DNA from: Pseudolabrys sp.
Lineage (GTDB): Bacteria; Pseudomonadota; Alphaproteobacteria; Rhizobiales; Xanthobacteraceae
Direction of reading: 5' to 3'
DNA length: 56,684 nucleotides
Assembly: GCA_026125895.1 (NCBI GenBank)
Contig: JAHCKG010000028.1
Span: 1-56,684, forward strand
The position numbers were made by a program, and so were the translations under genes. This document shows, one piece after another, positions 24,851 to 33,078 of the stretch (within the stretch, counting starts at the first letter, position 1; each line of letters opens with the position of its first letter). The notes under the pieces are model-generated. The model was not told where the DNA came from and did not search any database. It was given only the letters and a program-made list of their open reading frames with translations.

Positions 24851-25641
24851 GTGTCGGCCCGCAGTTCGCTTTCGTGCCAGCGCCGCAGCATCAGATGCGA
24901 CAGCGCCGACAACACGAGGAAGATGGCGACGCCGGCGAGCGACAACAGCAGCAGCGCCGCGAACATGCGCGGAATGTTGAGCCGGTAGCCGGATTCGGCA
25001 ATGCGATAGGCAAGCCCCGATCCGGCGCCGGCCGAGCCGGCGGCGATCTCGGCGACCACGGCGCCGATCAGCGACAACCCGCCGGCGATGCGCAATCCGG
25101 CGAGAATCTGCGGCAGCGCCGCCGGCAGCTTCAGCCGCGTCAGCACCTGCCAGCGTGACGCCTTGTAGAGACCGAACAGCGCGATGAGGTTGTGATCGAC
25201 CGAGTTGAGGCCGAGCGTGGTGTTGGCGAGCACCGGAAAGAACGCGACGATCCAGGCGCAGGCCAGGACGGCGAGATGTTGCGGCAGGTAGATCAGCAGC
25301 AGCGGCGCGATGGCCACCACCGGCGTCACCTGCAGAATGACGGCGTAGGGATAGAACGAGTATTCGATGAGCCGCCACTGGTTGAAGGCCACCGCCAGCA
25401 CGATGCCGCCGACCGCCGCCAGCGCGAACCCTTCGAAGGTCAGGCCGAGCGTCACCAGCAGCGAGTTGAACAGCAGCGCGCGGTCGTCGATCAGCGCGCC
25501 GAACACCAGGCCCGGGCTCGGCAGCACGTAAGCGGGGATGGCGAAGATCCGGACGACGGCATCCCAGGCCACGACCACGATGGCGAGCATCACGACCGGC
25601 AGCAAGATCCTCAGGATGCGCTCGCTGACCGCTTGCCTCAT
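24847..25641 (-). CDS. ABC transporter permease (nitrate/sulfonate/taurine type)
   Basis: A 264-residue permease with six helices and the BPD transmembrane fold. The cytoplasmic coupling segment with the EAA-like pattern is LGLYKASRWQVLTRLKLPAALPQILAGLRIAGG. It resembles SsuC/TauC permeases. The ATG at 25641 overlaps the stop of the ATPase gene by four bases. It is the last gene of a substrate-binding protein - ATPase - permease operon. The imported compound is unknown; the binding protein is of the NMT1/THI5 kind. Confidence 0.9.
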   Translation of the reverse strand: MRQAVSERILRILLPVVMLAIVVVAWDAVVRIFAIPAYVLPSPGLVFGALIDDRALLFNSLLVTLGLTFEGFALAAVGGIVLAVAFNQWRLIEYSFYPYAVILQVTPVVAIAPLLLIYLPQHLAVLACAWIVAFFPVLANTTLGLNSVDHNLIALFGLYKASRWQVLTRLKLPAALPQILAGLRIAGGLSLIGAVVAEIAAGSAGAGSGLAYRIAESGYRLNIPRMFAALLLLSLAGVAIFLVLSALSHLMLRRWHESELRADT

Positions 25642-26438
25642 GCGCCCTGCTCCATCGCCGCCGCCAGGGTCTCGGCGACCTGCCGGCAATAGCCGGCATA
25701 GTCGGCCGAGGTGCGGAATCGCTCGTCACGTGGATAGGGCGCCGGAATGGCGATCTCGGCGAAGACGCGGCCGGGGCGCGGCGTCATCACCACGATGCGC
25801 TGCGACAGGTAGACCGACTCGAACACCGAATGGGTGACGAAGATCACGGTGCGGCGCAACGCCTGCCACAGAGACAACAGGTCGTTGTTGAGCTTGAAGC
25901 GCGTGATCTCATCGAGCGCGGCGAAGGGCTCGTCCATCAGCAGCAGCCGCGGTTCGGTGACCAGCGCCCGGGCGATGGAAACCCGCATCTTCATGCCGCC
26001 CGACAGTTCGCGCGGATAGGCGTCCGCGAAATCCCCGAGGCCGACATGGGCCAGCGCGATGTCGACCGCCGCGCGTGCCTGCCCCGGCGCCGCGCCGGCC
26101 AGCGACAGCGGCAGTTCGACGTTGCGGGCGACGCTCGCCCACGGCATGAGCGTCGGCTCCTGAAAGACGAAGCCTATCTCTCCTTCGGCCGCCTCCGCCG
26201 CGCGTCCCTGCGGCCATTCCACCGTGCCGCGCGTCGGCGCGCTGAGGCCGGCGACGATGCGCAATGCCGTGGACTTGCCGCAGCCCGACGGACCCAGCAG
26301 CGACACGAACTCGCCGGCATGAACGTCGAGCGACAGCCCGTTGAGCGCGACGACGCCGTTGTCGAACGTCTTGCCGACGTCGCGGAGGGAGACGATGGAG
26401 TTGAGGCTTGCCGACAGGTTGGCCATGTTCTCCGTCAT
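25638..26438 (-). CDS. ABC transporter ATP-binding protein (SsuB/TauB type)
   Basis: A 266-residue ATPase that powers the neighbouring permease. Walker A is GPSGCGKST (49-57), the Q-loop is FQEPTLMPW (about 92-100), the signature is LSGGM (145-149) and Walker B is LLLMDE (165-170), followed by the switch histidine in FVTHSVFES. Start at 26438 is ten bases after the binding-protein gene; an in-frame ATG four codons later is an alternative. Confidence 0.94.
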   Translation of the reverse strand: MTENMANLSASLNSIVSLRDVGKTFDNGVVALNGLSLDVHAGEFVSLLGPSGCGKSTALRIVAGLSAPTRGTVEWPQGRAAEAAEGEIGFVFQEPTLMPWASVARNVELPLSLAGAAPGQARAAVDIALAHVGLGDFADAYPRELSGGMKMRVSIARALVTEPRLLLMDEPFAALDEITRFKLNNDLLSLWQALRRTVIFVTHSVFESVYLSQRIVVMTPRPGRVFAEIAIPAPYPRDERFRTSADYAGYCRQVAETLAAAMEQGA

Positions 26439-26448
26439 GGCCGCAAAA

Positions 26449-27504
26449 TCACTTCGGCCGCAGGTTGACGCCGACGCCCTTGTTCACGAATTGCAGCGTG
26501 TAGGCCTTCTTGTAGTCGAGGCCGGCCTTGACCACGCCGGTGCGTACCATCTTGTCGTAGAAGCTGTGCATGCGCGCGTCGGTCATGGCGCCGATGCCGA
26601 GCTTGAGCGTGTCGCCCGAATCGACGATGCCGTATTCCTTCATCTTGGCGATCGAATAGGCCAGCAGCGCGTCGGTCATCTCCGGGTTGAATTTCTTGAT
26701 CAGGTCGTTGCCCGGCTTGCTGTCGTGATAAATGTAATTGTACCAGCCGATGGCCGAGGCATCGACGAACTTCTGCACCAGATCGGGATCCTTATCGACA
26801 AGGTCCTGGCGCGTTTCGATCAGCGTCGAGTAGCTGTTGAAGCCGTAATCGGCGAGCAGGAAGACCTTCGGCTTGAACTTGCCCTGGGTCTCGACCGCGA
26901 AGGGTTCGGAGGTGACGTAGCCCTGCATCGCGCTCTTCTGGTCGGCGAGGAACGGCTGCGCATTGAAGGTGTAGGGCTTCACGCTGCGTTCGGTGAAGCC
27001 GTAGTCGGCCTTGAGCCATTGATAGTAGCTCGCCATGCCTTCCTTGGAGACGAACAAGGTCAGGTTCTTGAGGTCGTCGAGCGTGTTCGCCGTGCCGGGA
27101 TGGGCGATGAAAACCTGCGGGTCCTTCTGAAACGAGGCTGCGACCGCGATGGTCGGGATTTTCTGCTCGACGGCGTCAAAGCTTTGCAGCGAGTTCGCGC
27201 TCATGAAAAAATCGATCTTGCCGACCGGGAGCAGGATGCGATTGTTGATGTTCGGCCCGCCGGGCACGATCTCCACGTCGAGGCCGTACTTCTTGTAGGT
27301 GCCGTCGGCGACCGCCTGGTAGAAACCGCCATGCTCGGCCTCGGCGACCCAGTTGGTGCCGAAGCGCACCTTGCGCAGTTCTGGTCCGTCCTTTTTGGCC
27401 GCCGGAGCGCCGCCGTGTTGCGCCGCGGCCGGCAGGCAGGCCGCCATCAGCGGCAGGGCAGCCAATGCAATAACGGCCGAAAGAAATGTGAAGGCACGGC
27501 GCAT
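26449..27504 (-). CDS. ABC transporter substrate-binding protein (NMT1/THI5-like)
   Basis: A 351-residue exported binding protein. Residues 1-28 are a signal sequence that could be cleaved after AAAQ or lipid-modified at C23. The NMT1/THI5 fold follows: VRFGTNWVAEAEHGGFYQAVADGTYKKYGL and PGGPNINNRILLPVGKIDFF. Members bind nitrate, sulfonates, pyrimidine precursors or riboflavin-related molecules. It is the first gene of the ABC operon and is divergent from the TRAP transporter genes. Confidence 0.9.
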   Translation of the reverse strand: MRRAFTFLSAVIALAALPLMAACLPAAAQHGGAPAAKKDGPELRKVRFGTNWVAEAEHGGFYQAVADGTYKKYGLDVEIVPGGPNINNRILLPVGKIDFFMSANSLQSFDAVEQKIPTIAVAASFQKDPQVFIAHPGTANTLDDLKNLTLFVSKEGMASYYQWLKADYGFTERSVKPYTFNAQPFLADQKSAMQGYVTSEPFAVETQGKFKPKVFLLADYGFNSYSTLIETRQDLVDKDPDLVQKFVDASAIGWYNYIYHDSKPGNDLIKKFNPEMTDALLAYSIAKMKEYGIVDSGDTLKLGIGAMTDARMHSFYDKMVRTGVVKAGLDYKKAYTLQFVNKGVGVNLRPK

Positions 27505-27734
27505 GATGGGGCTCTCTCAGGTGTTGTCCGCGCGCGGAACATAGCGCGGCGCAACATTGAAGGTAAGGCCCGCCGTGGCGCTCTGAACAACCCCAAGGGA
27601 CCGACGCATCGACGCTTTGCCGCAGTGGCGCTTGTGTTACCCGGCTCAATTTGCATTGATAGCGCCAACAAAAAACGCCGTGGTCCCAAGCCCGAACATG
27701 GGCGGAGGCCCCGGACCATCGATGGAGGAGCCCC

Positions 27735-28730
27735 ATGTCTCTGTTCTCGCGCGCATTCATTTCGACCGCGCTCGCCGCCGCTGCGGCACTCGCCGTGTCC
27801 GCAGGCACGGCCTCGGCGCAGATGGAAATCAAGCTCGGGCACGTCGGCGCGCCGGGCTCTCTGTTCGCCCAGTCGGCGGACCTCTATGCCGCCAAGGTCA
27901 ATGCCCAGCTCGGCGACAAGGCCAAAGTCGTCGTTTATGGCTCGAGCCAGCTCGGCGGCGACGGCGAATTGATGAAGAAGCTCAAGCTCGGCACCGTCGA
28001 TCTTGCCATGCCCTCCACGGTGATGACCTCGGTGGCGCCGGAATTCGGCGTGTTCGAGATGCCGTATCTGGTGCAGAACCGCGACCACGCCGCGCGCATC
28101 GCCAAGGATGTGACGCACCCGATCCTCGGACCGATCGCCGAGAAGGCCGGCTATCGCATCCTCGGCGTCTGGGAAAATGGCTATCGCGAGATCACCAACA
28201 ACAAGCGGCCGATCGTCAAGCCGGCCGATCTCGACGGCATCAAGCTGCGCGTGCCGGGCGGCGTCTGGCGCGTCAAGATGTTCAAAGCCTATGGCGCCAG
28301 CCCCTCGCCGATGGAACTCAAGGAAGTGTTCGTCGCACTGCAGACCGGCGTGATGGACGGCCAGGAAAACCCGCTGACGCAGATCTACTCGCAGAAATTC
28401 CAGGAAGTGCAGAAGTATCTGTCACTGACCGGCCATGTCTACACGCCGGCCTACCTGACCGCGGGCGCTTCGTGGTCGCGCTTCCCGGCGGACGTGCAGA
28501 AGATCCTTGCCGACACCGCGGTCGCGGTCGAGCCGGAGATCCTCAAGCTCGCCGCCAAGCTCGATGGCGAACTGATCGACAAGATGAAGACCTCGGGCAT
28601 CCAGGTAAACGAGGCCGACAAGCCGGCTTTCGTCGCCGCCTCGAAGGGCGTTTACGAGGAGTTCGCCAAGGAAGTGCCGAAGGGCAAGGAACTGATCGAC
28701 AAGTCGCTCAGCCTTGCCAAAGGCTCCTAA
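27735..28730 (+). CDS. TRAP transporter substrate-binding protein (DctP family)
   Basis: A 331-residue periplasmic binding protein with a 29-residue signal peptide ending ASAQ. Family features are the LGHVGAPGSLFAQSADLYA start, GSSQLGGDGELMKKLKLGTVDLA, the carboxylate-binding arginine in KLRVPGGVWR, and DGQENPLTQIYS. It captures a small organic anion for the DctQM membrane pair. A strong GGAGGAG precedes the ATG. The small-permease gene follows after 124 bp that hold a tandem repeat and a hairpin. Confidence 0.94.
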   Translation: MSLFSRAFISTALAAAAALAVSAGTASAQMEIKLGHVGAPGSLFAQSADLYAAKVNAQLGDKAKVVVYGSSQLGGDGELMKKLKLGTVDLAMPSTVMTSVAPEFGVFEMPYLVQNRDHAARIAKDVTHPILGPIAEKAGYRILGVWENGYREITNNKRPIVKPADLDGIKLRVPGGVWRVKMFKAYGASPSPMELKEVFVALQTGVMDGQENPLTQIYSQKFQEVQKYLSLTGHVYTPAYLTAGASWSRFPADVQKILADTAVAVEPEILKLAAKLDGELIDKMKTSGIQVNEADKPAFVAASKGVYEEFAKEVPKGKELIDKSLSLAKGS

Positions 28731-28758
28731 AACTGGGCTCGTAGAACTGGGCTCGTAG
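28731..28758 (+). repeat. Tandem 14-bp duplication after dctP-like gene
   Basis: AACTGGGCTCGTAG occurs twice head to tail (28731-28744 and 28745-28758) directly after the stop codon, a recent slippage or duplication. Confidence 0.9.
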
Positions 28759-28796
28759 ATCGGGCCCATCAGCGGCTCTGCCGCACCTCAGCCGTC

Positions 28797-28819
28797 GTGG
28801 CCGGCCTCGTGCCGGCCAC
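28797..28819 (+). terminator. Hairpin between the dctP- and dctQ-like genes
   Basis: GTGGCCGGC (28797-28805) pairs with GCCGGCCAC (28811-28819) around five bases. There is no T-run, so it is more likely an mRNA-stabilising or partial termination structure that keeps the binding protein more abundant than the permeases. Confidence 0.55.
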
Positions 28820-28854
28820 ACGCGCACCTGCCGACGCTCCGGAACCAAGAATCC

Positions 28855-29394
28855 ATGAACGCCATCCGACAAATCTACGATCGCATCCTCGAACTCATTG
28901 CCGTCCTTCTGATGCTGGCGGTCACCGCGATCATCACCCTCGGTTTCGTCTACCGCTGGGCCGGCGCATCGCTGGTCTGGTACGACGAGGTCGCGTCGAT
29001 CTCGCTGTGCTGGCTGACCTACTACGCCGGCGCGCTGGCCGCGCTGCGCGGCGCCCATATCGGCTTTGCCGGCTTCGTCAATTCGCTACCGGCGAATTTG
29101 CGGGTCGCGGCGACCGCCTTCTCCTCGATCGTGACCATCTTCTTCTTCGCCGTCCTGGCCATCATGGGCACCAAGGTCGTGCAGATTCTCCAGGGCGACA
29201 CGCTGGTGTCGCTGCCCTGGCTGTCGCTGCAGGTGACGCAGTCCGTCATTCCGATCGCCTCCGTTCTGTTCGTCATCGCCGAGCTGCTGCGGCTGCCGGA
29301 CCTGTTGCGTGAGGCGCGGCGCGGCCCGCTGATCGATCACGAATTGCAGGAAGCGCTCGCCCACGGCCAGGCCGGCAAGGAGATCCGACCATGA
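28855..29394 (+). CDS. TRAP transporter small permease (DctQ family)
   Basis: A 179-residue protein with four hydrophobic helices at about residues 12-35, 45-65, 82-105 and 125-148. It carries the family stretch WYDEVASISLCWLTYYAGALAALRGAHIG. It partners the large permease, whose start overlaps its stop by four bases. Substrate as for the binding protein: an unknown organic anion. Confidence 0.92.
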   Translation: MNAIRQIYDRILELIAVLLMLAVTAIITLGFVYRWAGASLVWYDEVASISLCWLTYYAGALAALRGAHIGFAGFVNSLPANLRVAATAFSSIVTIFFFAVLAIMGTKVVQILQGDTLVSLPWLSLQVTQSVIPIASVLFVIAELLRLPDLLREARRGPLIDHELQEALAHGQAGKEIRP

Positions 29395-30683
29395 ACGGCG
29401 CCATCTCCCTGATGCTCGTCGGCATGGCCGCGCTGGTCATGCTCAACGTGCCGATCGCGGTCTCGCTCGGCGTCGTCGCCATGCTCGCGATCTGGATCAT
29501 GCAGGGCAGCCACATGCTGCCCAATACGGCGCTGGTGATGTTCCAGGGCGCCAGCGACTTCCCGCTGCTCGCCGTGCCGCTGTTCATCCTGGCCGGCGGC
29601 ATCATGAACGCCTCGTCGATCGCGCGGCGCCTGATCAACCTCGCCACCGCCATCCTCGGCTTCGTGCGCGGCGGCCTTGCCATGGTCACGGTCGGCTCGT
29701 CGATGTTCTTTGCCGAGATTTCCGGCTCGGCGGTGGCCGACGTCGCGGCGCTCGGCACCTTGCTCATCCCGGCGATGAAGTCGCGCGGCTATTCCAAGGA
29801 ATTCGCCGCCGCGGTGACGTCGTCCTCGGCCAGTCTTGCCATCATCATCCCGCCGTCGATCCCGATGATTCTGTATGCCGCCATGGCGCAGGAATCCGCG
29901 GTGAAGATCTTCGTCGCCGGCATCATTCCCGGCGTTGTCGGCGGCCTCGGCCTGATGGCGCTCTGCTACTACTACGCCTGGAAGTACAACTTCCCGGTCG
30001 AGCAGCGCTTCGCGCTGTCGACGCTCGGCAAGGCTTTCCGCGAGGGCCTGTGGGCGCTGGTGATGCCGATCGTCATTCTCGGCGGCATCTTCGGCGGGTT
30101 CGTCACCGCGACGGAAGGCGCCGCGCTCGCCGTGCTGGTGGCGTTGCTGATCGGCGTCGTGATCTACCGCGACCTCGATTTCAAGTCGTTCTACCAGGCC
30201 TGCGTCGACTCGGCGATCCAGACCGCGGTGGTCATGCTGCTGGTCGCCGCCTCGGCGCTGGTCGGCGTGTTCCTGACCGAGAGCCAGCTGCCGCAGAAGC
30301 TCGCCGGCTCGATCATCAGCATCACCACCAATCCCTATCTGGTGCTGCTGATCCTCAACGTGTTCTTCCTGATCATCGGCATGTTCCTGCATTCGGCCGC
30401 GGCGATTATTCTGACGGTGCCGATCGTGCTGCCGCTGATCCATCAGGTCGGCATCGATCCGATCCATTTCGGGCTGGTGCTGACGCTGAACCTCGCCATC
30501 GGCCAGCAGACGCCGCCGGTGGCGAGCGTGCTGATCGCCTCTTGCTCTATCGCCAAGTCCGATATCTGGGCGACGACCAAGGCCAATCTCGGCTTCATCG
30601 GCGTGCTGACCTTCGTGCTGCTGCTGTGCACCTACGTGCCGTGGCTGTCGCTGGTGCTGATCAAGATGTTCTACGCGAGCTGA
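29391..30683 (+). CDS. TRAP transporter large permease (DctM family)
   Basis: A 430-residue, roughly twelve-helix protein that forms the Na+-driven channel of the TRAP carrier. Typical stretches are LLAVPLFILAGGIMNASSIA, SMFFAEISGSAVADVAALG, SSSASLAIIIPPSIPMILYA and LNLAIGQQTPPVASVL. The start overlaps the small-permease stop by four bases (ATGA). A strong terminator follows 22 bp after its stop, closing the operon. Confidence 0.95.
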   Translation: MNGAISLMLVGMAALVMLNVPIAVSLGVVAMLAIWIMQGSHMLPNTALVMFQGASDFPLLAVPLFILAGGIMNASSIARRLINLATAILGFVRGGLAMVTVGSSMFFAEISGSAVADVAALGTLLIPAMKSRGYSKEFAAAVTSSSASLAIIIPPSIPMILYAAMAQESAVKIFVAGIIPGVVGGLGLMALCYYYAWKYNFPVEQRFALSTLGKAFREGLWALVMPIVILGGIFGGFVTATEGAALAVLVALLIGVVIYRDLDFKSFYQACVDSAIQTAVVMLLVAASALVGVFLTESQLPQKLAGSIISITTNPYLVLLILNVFFLIIGMFLHSAAAIILTVPIVLPLIHQVGIDPIHFGLVLTLNLAIGQQTPPVASVLIASCSIAKSDIWATTKANLGFIGVLTFVLLLCTYVPWLSLVLIKMFYAS

Positions 30684-30704
30684 TCGAAGCACGTGACGGC
30701 ATTG

Positions 30705-30742
30705 AAAGGCCCATCCGGCGCGATCCGGATGGGCCTTTCTTA
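30705..30742 (+). terminator. Rho-independent-like terminator of the TRAP operon
   Basis: AAAGGCCCATCCGG (30705-30718) pairs perfectly over 14 bp with CCGGATGGGCCTTT (30725-30738) around a six-base loop; A and T ends give a bidirectional form. It lies between convergent genes and can serve both. Confidence 0.88.
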
Positions 30743-30746
30743 TGGC

Positions 30747-31499
30747 CTAGCGATAGCCGCCGGTGGCGGCGAGACGCTCGCCGGTCAGCCAGGACGAATC
30801 GTCGGAGGCGAGGAACACCGCGACGCGCGCGATGTCGTCCGGCTGGCCGAGCCGGCCGAGCGCGGTGCGATCGACCAGCGCCTTTTCGAGATCGCTGCCT
30901 TTGACGCCGGCCGTCACCAGCCCTTCGGTTTCGGTGCCGCCCGGCGCGATGATGTTGACGCGGATCTTGCGCGGGCCGAGCTCGGCCGCCAGCACGCGCG
31001 TCAAGGTATCGACGGCGCCCTTGGTCGCCGAATAGACCGACGCCGTCGGCACGGTCGCTTCGACACTGGCGTTCGAGCCGACATTGATGACGCTGCCGCC
31101 ATTGTCGCCGAAATGCTTCACCGCCTCACGCGTCGCCAGCACGGTGCCGAGGACGTTGATGTTGAACAGGCGATGGAATTCGTCTTCCGTAACGTCTTCG
31201 AGCGAATGGAATTTGTAGACGCCGGCATTGTTCACCAGCACGTCGACGCCGCCGAACGTCTCCTTGGCGGTGGCGAACAGCTTCTCGACGTCGGCCGCCT
31301 TGGCGACGTCGCCCTGCACGGCGATCGCCTTGCCGCCCTTGGCCTTGATGTCGGCGACGACCTTGTCGGCGCCGGCGCGGTCGGATGCGTAATTGACGAC
31401 GACGGCGGCGCCGACGGCGCCGAACGCGCGGGCGACGCCCGCGCCGATCCCCTTCGACGCCCCGGTCACCACCGCGACTTTACCCTTCAGATCGCTCAT
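30747..31499 (-). CDS. Short-chain dehydrogenase/reductase
   Basis: A 250-residue classical SDR. It has TGASKGIG (about residues 13-20), NYASDR at the end of the second strand (an NADP-type arginine pattern), NNAG (about 89-92) and catalytic YSATK (about 154-158). The overall sequence resembles glucose dehydrogenase/3-oxoacyl-ACP reductase-type SDRs. An AGGAGAG ribosome binding site precedes the ATG. An ArsR-family regulator gene is encoded 148 bp upstream on the same strand. A dyad lies between them, so this SDR is the likely regulated target. Confidence 0.92.
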   Translation of the reverse strand: MSDLKGKVAVVTGASKGIGAGVARAFGAVGAAVVVNYASDRAGADKVVADIKAKGGKAIAVQGDVAKAADVEKLFATAKETFGGVDVLVNNAGVYKFHSLEDVTEDEFHRLFNINVLGTVLATREAVKHFGDNGGSVINVGSNASVEATVPTASVYSATKGAVDTLTRVLAAELGPRKIRVNIIAPGGTETEGLVTAGVKGSDLEKALVDRTALGRLGQPDDIARVAVFLASDDSSWLTGERLAATGGYR

Positions 31500-31529
31500 G
31501 AATCTCTCCTCTGCTGCTCTTGCGTTCGA

Positions 31530-31553
31530 TTCGATAATTAGATAATCATCGAA
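31530..31553. promoter_or_regulatory. Inverted repeat before SDR gene, candidate ArsR-family operator
   Basis: TTCGAT (31530-31535) and ATCGAA (31548-31553) flank an AT-rich 12-bp core, 31 bases before the SDR start and downstream of the ArsR-like gene. Length and AT-rich symmetry are typical of ArsR-family sites. Confidence 0.4.
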
Positions 31554-31647
31554 ATGAAAGGTAGGGCGGCGCCGATGGCGTGCAAGGGAGGCGGCGAAAA
31601 AAGTTCGGGAGGTCGAGCGGGCGAACCGGGTGACGGATGATCCGGCG

Positions 31648-31953
31648 CTAGATCTCGGCCAGGCGGTCGAGATAAGCGCGCAAGACGTCGCGATGCAGCA
31701 CGAGATTGGCGAATTTGCCGTCGCGCACGATTTCGATCAGGCCGGCCGTCTCCAGTTCCTTGATGTGGTGGGAGACGGTGGCAGGGCTGATGTTCTGGCT
31801 CTCATGGAGGCCGGCGCAGGGCAGCGGCGCGTCCTGCGCGCCGATGCTCCTGAGGATGGCGAACCGCTTGGGCTCGGCCAGCGCCCGGGCGATCCGTTCG
31901 AACTGGCGCTCCGTCAGCGCCACCTTCTTCGACTTGTTTCCTGCCCTGGCCAT
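31648..31953 (-). CDS. ArsR-family winged-helix regulator
   Basis: A 101-residue DNA-binding protein. The winged helix is seen as [35 protein letters not shown] (recognition helix) and [21 protein letters not shown] (wing). Metal-binding cysteine pairs of the ArsR/SmtB alpha-3 type (ELCVCDL) are absent; a single cysteine lies in the helix before the recognition helix. It may therefore sense an organic ligand or redox state rather than a metal. It probably controls itself and the SDR gene downstream. Confidence 0.88.
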   Translation of the reverse strand: MARAGNKSKKVALTERQFERIARALAEPKRFAILRSIGAQDAPLPCAGLHESQNISPATVSHHIKELETAGLIEIVRDGKFANLVLHRDVLRAYLDRLAEI

Positions 31954-31998
31954 GCCGGAAAAATAGTCACTCGCGCGGCGAAGTCCAGCGGCTGCCGG

Positions 31999-33033
31999 TC
32001 AGCGCCCAAGCTCCCGCCGCACGATCTTCGTGCCCTCGACCATGGCCTGCATCTTGGCGAAGGCGACCTGCCGCGGCAGATACTTCAGACCGCAATCGGG
32101 CGCGATGACGATGCGCTCGGCCGGCACATGCGGCAATGCGCGGCGGATGCGGGCGGCGACCGTCTCCGGCGCCTCGATGGTCATGTCCGACAGGTCGAGC
32201 ACGCCGAGAATGATTGTCTTGCCGGGTAACGTCTCCAGCACCTTGCAGTCGAGCTTGGACTGCGCGGTTTCGATCGACACCTGATTGATCGCGGTGTTCG
32301 CCAGCTCCGGCAGGAACGAATAGCCCTCCGGCCGCGCATGGATGATGGCGGCATAGCCGAAGCAGATGTGCACCGCCGTCGTGCCCTTGACGCCGTCGAG
32401 CGCGGCATTGAGCCCGGCAAGGCCGAACTGCCGCGCCTTCTCCGGCCGCGCCTGCATATAGGGCTCGTCGATCTGCACGATGTCGGCGCCGGCGGCGAAC
32501 AGATCCTTGATCTCGGCATTCACCGCCGCCGCATAGTCGAGCACCATCTCCTGCTCGTCTTTGTAGAAGTCGTTCTGCGCCTGCTGCGCCATGGTGAAGG
32601 GACCGGGCACGGTGATCTTGATGGTGCGGTCGGTGTTGGCGCGCAGGAATTGAACGTCGCGCACTTCGACCGGATGCTTGCGGCGGATCTTGCCGGTGAC
32701 GCGCGGCACGGGATTGGGATGACCGGAACGGTCGAGCGCCGTGCCAGGGTTGTCGATATCGACGCCTTCGAGCGCCGTGGCGAAACGGTTGGAGTAGCTC
32801 TCGCGCCGCATTTCGCCGTCGGTAATGATGTCGAGCCCGGCCCGTTCCTGATCGCGGATCGCGATCAAGGTGGCGTCGTCCTGGGCCTGGTCGAGATATT
32901 CCGGGGCGACGCGCCACAGTTCCTTGGCGCGCACGCGCGGCGGAAAGCGGCCGGCGAGCTTGGCGCGGTCGATCAGCCAATCCGGCTGCGCGTAGGAACC
33001 GACAAGGCTGGTCGGCAGCAAGGGCAACGCCAT
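31999..33033 (-). CDS. Stand-alone MetE C-terminal (methionine synthase core) domain protein
   Basis: A 344-residue protein that corresponds only to the catalytic C-terminal barrel of cobalamin-independent methionine synthase. The zinc ligands are all present: histidine and cysteine in AVHICFGY, glutamate in QVSIETAQ and cysteine in APDCGLKYL. The N-terminal half that helps bind polyglutamylated folate is missing. It may use another methyl donor or another thiol. It lies 45 bp downstream of the large FAD/Fe-S dehydrogenase on the same strand, probably in one operon. A distant paralogue is at 40245. Confidence 0.85.
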   Translation of the reverse strand: MALPLLPTSLVGSYAQPDWLIDRAKLAGRFPPRVRAKELWRVAPEYLDQAQDDATLIAIRDQERAGLDIITDGEMRRESYSNRFATALEGVDIDNPGTALDRSGHPNPVPRVTGKIRRKHPVEVRDVQFLRANTDRTIKITVPGPFTMAQQAQNDFYKDEQEMVLDYAAAVNAEIKDLFAAGADIVQIDEPYMQARPEKARQFGLAGLNAALDGVKGTTAVHICFGYAAIIHARPEGYSFLPELANTAINQVSIETAQSKLDCKVLETLPGKTIILGVLDLSDMTIEAPETVAARIRRALPHVPAERIVIAPDCGLKYLPRQVAFAKMQAMVEGTKIVRRELGR

Positions 33034-33078
33034 CAGATCCTCCCTGAACCGGCGCGCCTTCTCGACACGCTCATGATC

